From NCBI GenBank assembly GCA_030603385.1, contig JAUVXW010000005.1, forward strand, positions 62,001-126,000: a stretch of 64,000 bases of DNA, given 5' to 3'. The translations under genes were made by a program, and so were the position numbers. The DNA is from Promethearchaeota archaeon. Lineage in GTDB: Archaea > Asgardarchaeota > Lokiarchaeia > Sigyniarchaeales > SOKP01. The notes under the pieces were generated by a model. It was not told the origin of the DNA. It searched no databases and saw only the letters and a list, made by a program, of their open reading frames with translations. Positions 27,174 through 36,079 of the stretch are shown in pieces. The number at the start of each line of letters is the position of its first letter. Position 1 is the first letter of the stretch.

Positions 27174-27770
27174 TTAGTTTTCCTCTTTTAATTTCCTAAT
27201 AAAATCTAGAGCCTCTTTTTTTCCAAGTTCAAATGCTTCCAGATTTTTTTCTAATGTAGAACTAGGTACAAATTTTTTCAGAGTTTCTATAGCTGATTCT
27301 TCAGAAATTATCCCAGAAAGGATTGTAAAAGCCCCAAAAAGGATTGAATTACCAAATACAATATTCCCAAATTTTTCAACAGCTATTTTCTGAACAGGAA
27401 TACTTAAAGCTTTTTTGATATTTCTCACAGCTCCAAACTTCTGTATAGTTGATGGATCCCAAAGTAAATATCCTGTATTTTCACCTTTCTTAATATAATC
27501 AGGATTAACACTGGCAGCAGATTCCCCAGAAAGTATTATTAAAAAATCATATGGTCTTAAAGCTTGAGGATAATCAATAGTTTCAATATTTTTATCTAAT
27601 TCTACTATAACTTCTGCCCAGCATCGACCTCCTCTAGCTGAAGCAGAATAGGCTTCTGTTTGAGTTGCCGCTAGATTTTCATATAATGATACAGCAGTTA
27701 TTATCATCTTTGAAAGAGTAATTACTCCTTGCCCACCAAATCCCGCTATACGTATTTCATATCGAACCAT
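27174..27770 (-). CDS. korC: 2-oxoacid:ferredoxin oxidoreductase, gamma subunit
   Basis: 198-aa subunit with the gamma-domain opening IRIAGFGGQGVITLSKMI and SARGGRCWAEVIV. It forms, with KorA, B and D, the enzyme that oxidatively decarboxylates a 2-oxoacid to acyl-CoA with reduction of ferredoxin. It lies directly between korB and the FrhB-PyrK fusion with gaps of only a few bases. Confidence 0.9.
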   Translation of the reverse strand: MVRYEIRIAGFGGQGVITLSKMIITAVSLYENLAATQTEAYSASARGGRCWAEVIVELDKNIETIDYPQALRPYDFLIILSGESAASVNPDYIKKGENTGYLLWDPSTIQKFGAVRNIKKALSIPVQKIAVEKFGNIVFGNSILFGAFTILSGIISEESAIETLKKFVPSSTLEKNLEAFELGKKEALDFIRKLKEEN

Positions 27771-27773
27771 TTA

Positions 27774-28691
27774 TTATTTTCCCTCCATTGCGATTTTCTT
27801 AATTTTAGCGTATTCTTCTGAGTATTCTGGTTTGTTAGGATCTATTTTAAACTCTCCAATAACATATTTATTTAATAATTCCTCTTCTGTCATGAATTTT
27901 GCTTGGTTAATACGTATACTGTTCCTTTTTATCCAATCAATCATTATGCCAGTGTTTTCCATTTTTTGTCCTTCTATACCTAAATTTTCAGCTCCTAAAT
28001 TATCCAGATTTTTTCTCCCAAAATATGTAACGCATGGAGTAATTACTTCTATTACTGAAGTACCTTTATGCTTTAGTGCCTTTCTAAAATATTTCATTAA
28101 CGTACGAGGATGTGCTACTGTTGTTCGTGTAACATAAGTCGCTCCAGCAGTTAGAGCAAGCTTTATTCCATCAATCCTATTTTCAAACATTTTATATGGT
28201 GTGGTAGTGCTCATAGCTCCAAATAAAGTCGTTGGTGCTCCTTGCCCTCCAGTCATTGCATAAATACTATTATTAAAAATGAAAATTATGCAATCAAGGT
28301 TTCTTCGGCAAATATGCATAAAATGGTTCCCCCCTATTCCAAGACAATCACCATCTCCAGAAAATATTATAGGCTTCATTTTTGGATTTGCCATTTTCAT
28401 ACCAGTAGCAAGTCCAGGTGCTCGACCATGCAGTGCTAGGATTCTTTGAGTAGCATGATGTAGTGTTAATAATATTTGGCCATAACAACCGATCCCGATA
28501 ACCATAGGATATAATTTTGGATCTAGTTTTTCATCTTCAAAAACACGATTAAAAAGATGACCAATGATTCCATAACCACATCCTGCGCAGAAAAGAGAGA
28601 AATAACTATTGAAGTATTTACCTGGCATAGATATTGAAAGATATGGATGTTCTGGTTTTTCACTTGGATACATAGGTGGTAATCCTGACAT
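27774..28691 (-). CDS. korB: 2-oxoacid:ferredoxin oxidoreductase, beta (TPP-binding) subunit
   Basis: 305-aa thiamine-diphosphate subunit. FCAGCGYGI supplies an iron-sulfur/TPP contact, and the GDGDCLGIGGNHF motif (GDG-x(n)-N) with NNSIYAMTGGQ binds TPP-Mg. The start overlaps the stop of korA by one base (TAATG), so translation is coupled. The gene order D-A-B-C is typical of 2-oxoglutarate and branched 2-oxoacid enzymes; substrate cannot be fixed from sequence alone. Confidence 0.92.
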   Translation of the reverse strand: MSGLPPMYPSEKPEHPYLSISMPGKYFNSYFSLFCAGCGYGIIGHLFNRVFEDEKLDPKLYPMVIGIGCYGQILLTLHHATQRILALHGRAPGLATGMKMANPKMKPIIFSGDGDCLGIGGNHFMHICRRNLDCIIFIFNNSIYAMTGGQGAPTTLFGAMSTTTPYKMFENRIDGIKLALTAGATYVTRTTVAHPRTLMKYFRKALKHKGTSVIEVITPCVTYFGRKNLDNLGAENLGIEGQKMENTGIMIDWIKRNSIRINQAKFMTEEELLNKYVIGEFKIDPNKPEYSEEYAKIKKIAMEGK

Positions 28692-29863
28692 TATTTTACC
28701 ACCTCCCTTATCTTTTCTAAAATATCGTTTGGATGGTGAAAATCACAAACCTTTGGGATCCGTATGATCGGTGTTTCTAATTTAGTTACTCTTTCGACTT
28801 GTTCAGCAATGATCCCTGTATAATTTAGTTCAGGCACAATTACAGCTTTGGCATCCTTAACTACTTTTTTTACTTTTTCATCTGGAAATGGCCATACTGT
28901 TATAAGCCTAAAAATTCCTACTTTAATTCCTTCCTTACGTGCTATATCAACAGCCCGATAACTTGTTCTTACAGGTAATCCATAAGAAATGATGACTATC
29001 TCAGCATCTTCTAATTTATATTCTTCAGTAAGAGAAATTTTATCCATATTTGATTTAATTTTATCAATTAACATCTGAGTAAAGGGTAATGCCAATCTGC
29101 GGGAAGACATTCCATTAGGGTTATGAGCTTGATGAAGAAACATTAGTGGAACATAATCAGTACCCATGATTGGTGCTTTAGGAGTTATATATTTGTTTGT
29201 AGTTGGATCCATATATGTAAATTTGTTTTCAAAATTATTAGGCAGTTCACGTGGAATAACTTTCTTCATAATTTCTTCTTTTGGTGGGATATAAATTGCT
29301 TCATGAAGGTGTCCCAAGTAAGCGTCGGAGATAATGAAGACAGGACAACGATAAGTTTCAGCAAAATTAAATGCTGTAATTGTTAAATCAAAAAGTTCTT
29401 GACAGTTCATTGGTGCTAATGCTATAACTCCAAATTCACCATTACCAGCAAAGCGCATTAATCCCAAATCATTATGGTGTGGTTCAGTTACAAAACCTGT
29501 ACCTGGACCGTTCCTTTGAACATCACAAAATACAAAGGGGATCTCTAGACAAGCTGCCATACTTATTGTTTCCACCATCAAGGAAAAACCTGGACCTGAT
29601 GTCGCGGTCATTGATTTTGCTCCAACAAGAGAAGCACCCATAATAGCATTAATCGAGGCTAATTCATCCTCCATTTGCATACAAACTCCACCAACCTCAG
29701 GCATTCTTTTAGCTAAATGCTCAATAACCTCTGTGCTTGGAGTAATTGGATAACCCCCAAAGAATTCGAGACCCGCAGCTAAAGCACCTTCTGACATTGC
29801 TACATTACCCATCATTACATATTTACCTTCCGGTAAAAATCTTTTATTATTTTCTTTACTCAT
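28691..29863 (-). CDS. korA: 2-oxoacid:ferredoxin oxidoreductase, alpha subunit
   Basis: About 390 aa. Contains GYPITPSTEVIEHL, MEDELASINAIMGASL and TATSGPGFSLM, the pyrophosphate/CoA-domain signatures of the alpha subunit, and QRNGPGTGF. The start is ATG 29863 (MSKENNKRF) with a strong AGGAGGT at 29871-29877. A longer open frame to 29896 runs into the korD stop and is not credible. Confidence 0.92.
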   Translation of the reverse strand: MSKENNKRFLPEGKYVMMGNVAMSEGALAAGLEFFGGYPITPSTEVIEHLAKRMPEVGGVCMQMEDELASINAIMGASLVGAKSMTATSGPGFSLMVETISMAACLEIPFVFCDVQRNGPGTGFVTEPHHNDLGLMRFAGNGEFGVIALAPMNCQELFDLTITAFNFAETYRCPVFIISDAYLGHLHEAIYIPPKEEIMKKVIPRELPNNFENKFTYMDPTTNKYITPKAPIMGTDYVPLMFLHQAHNPNGMSSRRLALPFTQMLIDKIKSNMDKISLTEEYKLEDAEIVIISYGLPVRTSYRAVDIARKEGIKVGIFRLITVWPFPDEKVKKVVKDAKAVIVPELNYTGIIAEQVERVTKLETPIIRIPKVCDFHHPNDILEKIREVVK

Positions 29864-29876
29864 TATATTTACCTCC

Positions 29877-30149
29877 TTAAGTTTTAGCTTTCTCACTAGA
29901 CGTCTCTTTTTCGTCTAAAACATAGATACACCAGTCTGGACATAAATACTCACAACGTCTGCATCCAGTGCAATATTTTTCCTTACCTTCCTTTACTTTT
30001 GGGATATATGCAATCCTGTAATTTAATTCATCACTCATTTCTAAAATACCAGTGGGGCATATGGCGATACACGCTCTACAACCACCACATCTACCCTTAT
30101 TTAAAAATAATGAAAACTTATTTTCTTTATTCTCGATTAATTTCGGAAT
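29877..30149 (-). CDS. korD: 2-oxoacid:ferredoxin oxidoreductase, delta (ferredoxin) subunit; start unresolved
   Basis: About 90 aa with two [4Fe-4S] motifs: CGGCRACIAICP and CTGCRRCEYLCP. It is the ferredoxin subunit feeding electrons out of the KorABC core, placed immediately upstream of korA (14 bp). The frame has TGA and TAG upstream (around 30153-30158) and no ATG, GTG or TTG between them and the conserved sequence, so the start may be the ATT at 30147-30149, or an upstream frameshift hides it. GGAAG lies just upstream of that ATT. Confidence 0.8.
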   Translation of the reverse strand: MPKLIENKENKFSLFLNKGRCGGCRACIAICPTGILEMSDELNYRIAYIPKVKEGKEKYCTGCRRCEYLCPDWCIYVLDEKETSSEKAKT

Positions 30150-30313
30150 ATTCTATCAACTTCCTATTTTTTCAATTATAATTAGAAAATATTCTAATAA
30201 TTATAAATCTCAATCAATTTTGTATTAAGTTTTTCTTTAATATCGCAAATAATATAAAAAGACAAATAAGTTTATTTATAATATTTGAATTTATTGATAA
30301 AGGACTTAATAAT

Positions 30314-31030
30314 ATGCCTCTTAAACCAATGGAACCTTTAGGGTTAGCTCTAAAAGAATTCTATGAAGGAAATAAACAGGCTAAAGTAATTTTCCATAGA
30401 GATGATGGGTTAAGAGATAATCACTATGTTTTTCATTATTTTCACACTGAAAAAGAATTTTCTTTAATAGAAAAATAAGCAATTGCATTATGTCGTGGAA
30501 AGGTTTTAGATATTGGGGCAGGTGTAGGCCCTCATAGCCTCGAACTTCAAAAAAGGGGATTAGAAGTATATGCCATTGATATTTCTCTCAACGCATGTGA
30601 AATTATGAAAAAGATAGGTATTAAAAATGTTAGATGCTTGATAGTTTATGATTTAGATGAAAGAAATTTTAACACGATATTATTAATGGGAAGGGCTATT
30701 GGATTTGTTGAGGATTTATTAGGATTAAAGAAATTTTTGAACTTCTGTAAGAGTTTACTAACCCCAGATGGATATATCTTATTGGATTCATTAGATGTAC
30801 GATCAACCACAGTTCCAGAACATTTAGTATATCAAGAGAGAAATCAAAAATTAGGACGTTATATCGGAGTAATAGGGCTTCAAATGGAATATAAAGGTAA
30901 GTTAGGGGAAAAATTCAAACTCTTACATGTTGATCCTCAAACATTAAAAGAGTTTGCTAAAGAAACGGGTTGGTCATGTGAAATTTTGAATAATGAAAAT
31001 GGAAATTATTTAGCTAAAATCTTCAAATAA
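30314..31030 (+). pseudogene. SAM-dependent methyltransferase interrupted by an in-frame TAA
   Basis: An ATG at 30314 opens MPLKPMEPLGLALKEFYEG, which runs 54 codons to a TAA at 30476-30478; the same frame then continues to 31030. Motif I (VLDIGAGVGPHSLEL) and the post-I region (VYAIDIS) are present after the stop. A glycine-rich late segment (MGRAIGFVEDLLGL) and a closing LDSLDV block match class I methyltransferases. The N-terminal cap is separated from the SAM-binding core by one nonsense codon. An internal ATG (30605) lies after motif I, so no functional restart is evident. Divergent from korDABC. Confidence 0.75.
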
Positions 31031-31035
31031 CTTCT

Positions 31036-31557
31036 TTATTTCTTTAATTCTTCAATGATTTGTTTTTCTAGACCTCCAGCTTTAAGAAGATTTAAAAGAA
31101 TTGGGTGAACTTTTGTTCCTTTGAATTTTTTACCAGTAGTTAAGTTTGAGGCTTCCGCATTAGGAATATTAATTTCAATTTCGTCTCCCGTCTTGAATTC
31201 CTTAGAAATATCATTAATTTCCAATAGAGGGAGAGCGAGAGCAAATGAGGATCGATAAAAAATCCTGGCAAACGATTCCGCTATTATAGCAACAATTCCT
31301 TTTTGTTGAAGAATTGAGGGTGCTGTTTCTCGACTTGAGCCACAACCAAAATTTCTACCTGCTACAATGATATCACCATCTTGCACTTTATATGCAAAAT
31401 CCTTGTTGATCGTTTCACAAGTATGTTTTGCCATTTCTTTTGGATCATTTATATATTGACTAGGTGAAATGGCATCAGTATCAACATTATCAGGAAAAAC
31501 CCAAACTTTTCCTTTTAAAACATCGCTATATTTTTTATCTTTTCGTGAAATTTTCAA
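31036..31557 (-). CDS. LeuD/HacB-type hydro-lyase small subunit
   Basis: 173-aa swivelling domain of the aconitase superfamily: FPDNVDTDAISPSQYI, GRNFGCGSSRETAP, SFARIFYRSSFA. The CGSSRE loop contacts the substrate. The region that distinguishes isopropylmalate isomerase (YLRT-like) from homoaconitase is not clearly matched here (YINDPKE), so the substrate is open. It forms a heterodimer with the product of the gene just upstream (31565-32833; 7 bp gap). Confidence 0.85.
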   Translation of the reverse strand: MKISRKDKKYSDVLKGKVWVFPDNVDTDAISPSQYINDPKEMAKHTCETINKDFAYKVQDGDIIVAGRNFGCGSSRETAPSILQQKGIVAIIAESFARIFYRSSFALALPLLEINDISKEFKTGDEIEINIPNAEASNLTTGKKFKGTKVHPILLNLLKAGGLEKQIIEELKK

Positions 31558-31564
31558 TCACCTT

Positions 31565-32833
31565 TTAAAAATCTCTTGGATCTGTTATCTCTCCTTTTAA
31601 TGCAGAAGCAGCTACGGTTGCTGGCGATCCTAAATAAACTTTTGAATTAATACTTCCCATTCGACCCTGAAAATTTCTATTTGAGCTAGATATACATGTT
31701 TCACCCGGAGCAAGAATTCCTCCTTGACCTCCAAAACAAGCACCACAACTAGGATTTGTAATAATTGCTCCTGCATTTATTAAAATTTTAAAAATGCCCG
31801 ATTTTGATGCTTCTAACCAAATCCTTTTTGAAGCGGGTGTTACAATCAATCGAACATCTCTATGAATTTCTTCTCCCTCTAATATCTTTGCAGCTATTTC
31901 CAAGTCTTCATACCTTCCATTTGTACAAGATCCTAGAAATGCTTGGTTAATTTTTGTACCTTCTACATCAGAAACAGTTTTTACATTATCTATTGTATGT
32001 GGGCAAGAAACTTGAGGCTCTAAATCGTTAACTTCCATTTCATAAATCTTTTCATATATCGCATCATAACCAGGTTTTACTAACTTGAAGGGTTCTTTAG
32101 TTCTCTCTTTAATCCAATGAACCACTTTCTGATCAGGAACTCCAAATGCAAATTTTGCTCCTAATTCTAAGGCAAAATTAGACATTGTCATTCTTGAGGC
32201 AATACTTAATTTTTCCATAGTTTTTCCAGTAAATTCTATTGACTTATAACTAGCAACTTCAGCCGTATAATCTCCAGCAATTTTGATGATAATATCTTTA
32301 CTCATCACATTATGAGGAAGATTGCCAGAGATATTGAATTTTATAGTATGGGGTATCTTAAACCATAATTCTCCCTTCAAGTATGCATAAAAAAGATCAG
32401 TATTCCCAACACCACAACTTGCTGCATTGAAAGCCCCATATGTTGTTGTATGGCTATCTCCTCCTACTATTAGCATACCTGGTCTGACATGACCTTTTTC
32501 AGGTAGAACTTGATGACAAATACCTTCTCTAATATCATAAAAATTAGCTATTCCTTGCTTCTTTACAAATTTTCGAATCAAATCATGAATAGCAGCCCAT
32601 CTTTCGGTTGGAGCGGGATTATAGTGGTCAAATAATATTACAATTTTATTTGGATCAAATACCTTTCTTTTCTTCAAGGGTTTAATTTTGTTAAAATCTA
32701 AAGAAACCTTTGCTGTACCAAAATGGCTCATAATCAGATCGATTTTTGCATTTATAATGTCCCCCGGTTTGATGTTATTTTCTGAAAGATTATGTGCTAA
32801 TAAAATTTTTTCTGCAATTGTTTTTCCAATCAT
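31565..32833 (-). CDS. LeuC/HacA-type hydro-lyase large subunit
   Basis: 422-aa [4Fe-4S] dehydratase of the archaeal LeuC/homoaconitase group (short form). Cluster ligands are in GSCTNGRYEDL and CGACFGG; GDSHTTTYGAF, AAIHDLIRKF and SSNRNFQGRMGS are further hallmarks. It isomerises a hydroxy-di- or tricarboxylate via dehydration. Candidate substrates are isopropylmalate, homocitrate or methyl-substituted malates. Start ATG 32833. The gene follows the methyltransferase operon on the same strand with a 90-bp gap. Confidence 0.88.
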   Translation of the reverse strand: MIGKTIAEKILLAHNLSENNIKPGDIINAKIDLIMSHFGTAKVSLDFNKIKPLKKRKVFDPNKIVILFDHYNPAPTERWAAIHDLIRKFVKKQGIANFYDIREGICHQVLPEKGHVRPGMLIVGGDSHTTTYGAFNAASCGVGNTDLFYAYLKGELWFKIPHTIKFNISGNLPHNVMSKDIIIKIAGDYTAEVASYKSIEFTGKTMEKLSIASRMTMSNFALELGAKFAFGVPDQKVVHWIKERTKEPFKLVKPGYDAIYEKIYEMEVNDLEPQVSCPHTIDNVKTVSDVEGTKINQAFLGSCTNGRYEDLEIAAKILEGEEIHRDVRLIVTPASKRIWLEASKSGIFKILINAGAIITNPSCGACFGGQGGILAPGETCISSSNRNFQGRMGSINSKVYLGSPATVAASALKGEITDPRDF

Positions 32834-32920
32834 TTAATAACATCTAATAAGAATTGTATAAAATTAATTATTCCACAAAATAAATAAAATGCAATTTTTC
32901 ATATATTTCTCCAAAATGAT

Positions 32921-34348
32921 TTATTTTACATACGTTGAAGCGATTTTATCTAACTCGTTCTGAAGTGATACTTCAATAGGTTTTACAGGAGGCTTATCAA
33001 GTAATTTAGTAGCTTCCTCTTTTGCCCTTTTTCTCGCTGATTTGGATCCCTGTTTTCTCCATGAATCCCGAGTCATTCTGTCTATTATTGGGCTTGGAAG
33101 AAACAGTTCTTTTCTAAAATATTTCAAAGTAGATGGGTGAGAAAGTAATTCTTCTTTATCTTCATAATCTTTTAAAATTTCTGAAGCAAATGGTGTCCCA
33201 TAATCCTCAATTCCCTTAATAAACCTTTGTACCATACCCACTATTTCATTATCAATTATTAATTTTTCTATACTTTGAGTAGATTCGAAGTCAAGCATTC
33301 CTGGACCTGAAATCATATTAATCCCTGCGAGACCCCCAAGCAAAGCACCCATTCCTGCTTCAAAGCCAGCCTGACAATCAGGAATTTTAGAGTCACTGAG
33401 CGACATATAAGCGTGTGTTGGTAATTTTAAGAATTTGCCCATTTCAACATCTCCAAGATTAATCATCATTGTTTCAATAGCACCCATTGGAGTTGTCCCA
33501 TATTTCATATCAAATACAGCAGGAGAACCACCCCAAATTAATGGAGCTCCTTCCTTTGCTAATTGAACAATTACTACTCCTGCAAGGCATTCAGCACAAT
33601 GTTGAGTAATAGAGCCAATCAGAGTAATTGGAGCACTCGCTCCCGCTAATGGCATTGACACAAATTCAGAAGGTATCATGCTTTTTGCAGCATCAATTAG
33701 TGATTGTGTAGTTAGATCAGACCATTTTAACGGTGGACTGGGACAAGCATCAAATATAGCTAATGGTTTTCGAGCTAAATCATCTTCCGAGGTTCTACAT
33801 GCTAATAAGATCTCTTTCATAATAGAAAAACTTTCTTTTCTAAATGTCCCGGTCACTATTGGTTTATAACAATTGGATAATGCTAAATATAAACGATGCC
33901 AATCTTGAGCATTATTCGGAACATCTTGATAGATCAATGCTGTGCTTTGAGCATCAATATATTTTAATTGTTCAACAACCTTAGAAAATCGAATAAAATC
34001 TTTAGATTGTCCATCTCTTATTTTTCCGGTATTTTCGTCAAGTATGAAAATAGCAGCTGAACCAGGATCAAAATGAACTTGATCATCTCTTAAGGTAATA
34101 TGCTCCTCTCCATCTCTATCGAATAGGGTAATTTGATGAGGAACCGAATCTAAGCATTTGTCTATCAAATCTGGGGGAAGTAAATAACGCGCACCCCCAT
34201 GATTTAAACCTTTTTGTTCAAACATTTCGATTGCTTGCTGATTTTCAATGAAAACTCCTTGAGTTCCTAAAATTGATTTGGCTTCATCTAATATTAATTT
34301 CTTGTGTTCATCATCTAATACGTTAATTTTTGGTCTTAATATTGGCAT
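32921..34348 (-). CDS. MttB-family corrinoid methyltransferase, non-pyrrolysine type
   Basis: 475-aa TIM-barrel methyltransferase of the trimethylamine/glycine-betaine MttB superfamily: VHFDPGSAAIF, KPIVTGTF, PLAGASAPITL, GMGALLGGLAG and the segment INMISGPGML, where true MttB has an amber-encoded pyrrolysine. Here the frame is continuous and has no internal TAG, so it belongs to the non-Pyl group that demethylates betaines or other quaternary amines. Next to a corrinoid protein and a homocysteine-methyltransferase-like protein. It transfers the substrate methyl group to Co(I). Confidence 0.87.
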   Translation of the reverse strand: MPILRPKINVLDDEHKKLILDEAKSILGTQGVFIENQQAIEMFEQKGLNHGGARYLLPPDLIDKCLDSVPHQITLFDRDGEEHITLRDDQVHFDPGSAAIFILDENTGKIRDGQSKDFIRFSKVVEQLKYIDAQSTALIYQDVPNNAQDWHRLYLALSNCYKPIVTGTFRKESFSIMKEILLACRTSEDDLARKPLAIFDACPSPPLKWSDLTTQSLIDAAKSMIPSEFVSMPLAGASAPITLIGSITQHCAECLAGVVIVQLAKEGAPLIWGGSPAVFDMKYGTTPMGAIETMMINLGDVEMGKFLKLPTHAYMSLSDSKIPDCQAGFEAGMGALLGGLAGINMISGPGMLDFESTQSIEKLIIDNEIVGMVQRFIKGIEDYGTPFASEILKDYEDKEELLSHPSTLKYFRKELFLPSPIIDRMTRDSWRKQGSKSARKRAKEEATKLLDKPPVKPIEVSLQNELDKIASTYVK

Positions 34349-34372
34349 ATAATTACCTTTTTATTTGTATTT

Positions 34373-35263
34373 TTAAATTAGATCAATAATTTTTCGAATT
34401 TCGCTAATAGTCTCAGGTGTCGTACCACAACAACCACCTACTATTTTTATACCTAAATTTATCATTTCTTGAATATCTCGAACAAATTCTTCAATGGGTT
34501 GATCATAATATGTCTTAGTACCTTCTATCCTCGGTTGTCCAGCATTAGGTTTTACGGAGATTGGTATATCCGTCATATTGACAGCTTGTTTTACTAAATC
34601 TAGCATTTCACTCGAACCAAGTGTACAGTTCGCTCCAATTACGTCTACATTTTCATTTTCTAACGTATTAATACATTTTTCTAAAGAGTCTCCCATTATT
34701 GTGAAGAATCCTCTCTTTGTTTTTTTATATGTTATTGAGGCAATGATAGGTTTATTTGAGACCTCCTTTACTGCCCGAACAGCACTTAGCATTTCTTCTA
34801 AATCTGAAACGGTTTCAATGTGAAACAGATCAACTCCTTTTTCTAATAATTTTGTCTGAGTAGCAAAACTAGAATACCATTCTTCACTTGAAGCATTTCC
34901 TACTGGTGGACGAAATTCACCAGTTGGACCAATATCACCAACGACTAAACGTCCTGGAGGACATGCTTTTTGAATGTTACCTAACGCTTTTTCTACAATT
35001 TCATTAATTCTTTCCTCAAGGTTGTGAATTCTTAAATTTAAGGGTGTTGAGCCAAAAGTATTTGATTGGCACATATCTGAACCTGCATCATAATAAGATT
35101 TGTGAATTTCTACAATCGTATCTGGTTTTTCTATATTTAACATATCTGGAACCTTCCCTGGTTCTAATCCCCTTTTAATAAGTTCACTTCCAAAACCCCC
35201 ATCAAAGAGCACAATCTTCGAATCATCTTTTAACCAATCGTGAAATAACATATGTCTCTTCAC
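34373..35263 (-). CDS. Homocysteine S-methyltransferase-like protein
   Basis: 296-aa zinc TIM barrel related to the N-terminal domain of methionine synthase and BHMT: FDGGFGSELIKRG, SNTFGS, GDIGPTG, ANCTLG (first Cys ligand) and GGCCGTTPE (final two). With the corrinoid protein it probably receives the methyl group, making methionine from homocysteine or passing methyl to another thiol. Open from GTG 35263; ATG 35251 is better spaced behind GAGAAGTGA. It lies between the mttB-like and corrinoid genes with short gaps, so they form one operon. Confidence 0.85.
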   Translation of the reverse strand: MKRHMLFHDWLKDDSKIVLFDGGFGSELIKRGLEPGKVPDMLNIEKPDTIVEIHKSYYDAGSDMCQSNTFGSTPLNLRIHNLEERINEIVEKALGNIQKACPPGRLVVGDIGPTGEFRPPVGNASSEEWYSSFATQTKLLEKGVDLFHIETVSDLEEMLSAVRAVKEVSNKPIIASITYKKTKRGFFTIMGDSLEKCINTLENENVDVIGANCTLGSSEMLDLVKQAVNMTDIPISVKPNAGQPRIEGTKTYYDQPIEEFVRDIQEMINLGIKIVGGCCGTTPETISEIRKIIDLI

Positions 35264-35280
35264 TTCTCTATATTATATTT

Positions 35281-35937
35281 TTATTTATTAAGTAAAGATT
35301 TAACTAATTTTACAGCATCTATAGCATTTTCTGCGAATCCATCAGCGTTACATTCCTTAACCCATGAACTTGTTACTGGAGCACCTCCTAAAATAACCTT
35401 GAACCTATTAAGTAAATTTCGTTCCTTTAAAATTTCAATGATCTTTTTCTGGCCAAACATAGTAGTTGTTAAAAGTGCAGAAACTCCAATAACATCTACT
35501 TCTTTTTCGATTGCGAAATCAACGATTTTTTCAGCAGGAATATCAGCACCTAAATCAAAGACTGTAAAACCATAAGCTCTTAGCATTGTACCAACAATAG
35601 TTTTTCCGATAGAATGAATATCTCCCTCTATTGTAGCAATTACGACCTTTCCACGTGAAATTCCCTCAGAACCTTCCTGTAGATGAGGAATAAGCAAATC
35701 TAAACAATTTTGCATAATTTGTGCCCCTCTCATTAATTCCGGGAGGAAATACTCACCTTCTTCCCATAATTCTCCGACTTTTCGAATACCTGCCGCATAA
35801 CCTTTTTCAACGACATCCATTAAATTCATCTTATCATTTATTGCTTTGTTTGCTAATTCTATTGCTGTTTCTTCATCTAAGTTAACAATAGAATCTACCA
35901 TATCTTTATAACTCTTTTCATGAGACAATAGCATCAC
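35281..35937 (-). CDS. Corrinoid (B12-binding) protein of a methyltransferase system
   Basis: 218 aa. The N-terminal four-helix cap (GEYFLPELMRGAQIM) is followed by a Rossmann B12 domain with the base-off motif GDIHSIGKTIVGTM (D-x-H-x2-G), VDVIGVSALLTTTM and LGGAPVTS. The histidine coordinates cobalt from below. It shuttles methyl groups between the MttB-like and homocysteine methyltransferase-like enzymes. It is the first gene of the operon, divergent from hisS. No reactivating ATPase (RamA-like) is present in the window. Confidence 0.9.
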   Translation of the reverse strand: MMLLSHEKSYKDMVDSIVNLDEETAIELANKAINDKMNLMDVVEKGYAAGIRKVGELWEEGEYFLPELMRGAQIMQNCLDLLIPHLQEGSEGISRGKVVIATIEGDIHSIGKTIVGTMLRAYGFTVFDLGADIPAEKIVDFAIEKEVDVIGVSALLTTTMFGQKKIIEILKERNLLNRFKVILGGAPVTSSWVKECNADGFAENAIDAVKLVKSLLNK

Positions 35938-36079
35938 TCTAAAAATGTAGTTAAATCATAAAAATTATTATTTAATTTCATCAAGGAAATAAGAAAAACC
36001 TTATTGTTAAATAGAAAAAAATATTTGTTAACCTTCCTTTTAGATTTTAATAATAGATATTAAGAATACAAGTGATTTA

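Noticed and set aside
32921..34348. Pyrrolysine-containing trimethylamine methyltransferase
   Set aside because: The reading frame is continuous with no internal TAG, and the Pyl position is occupied by an ordinary residue.
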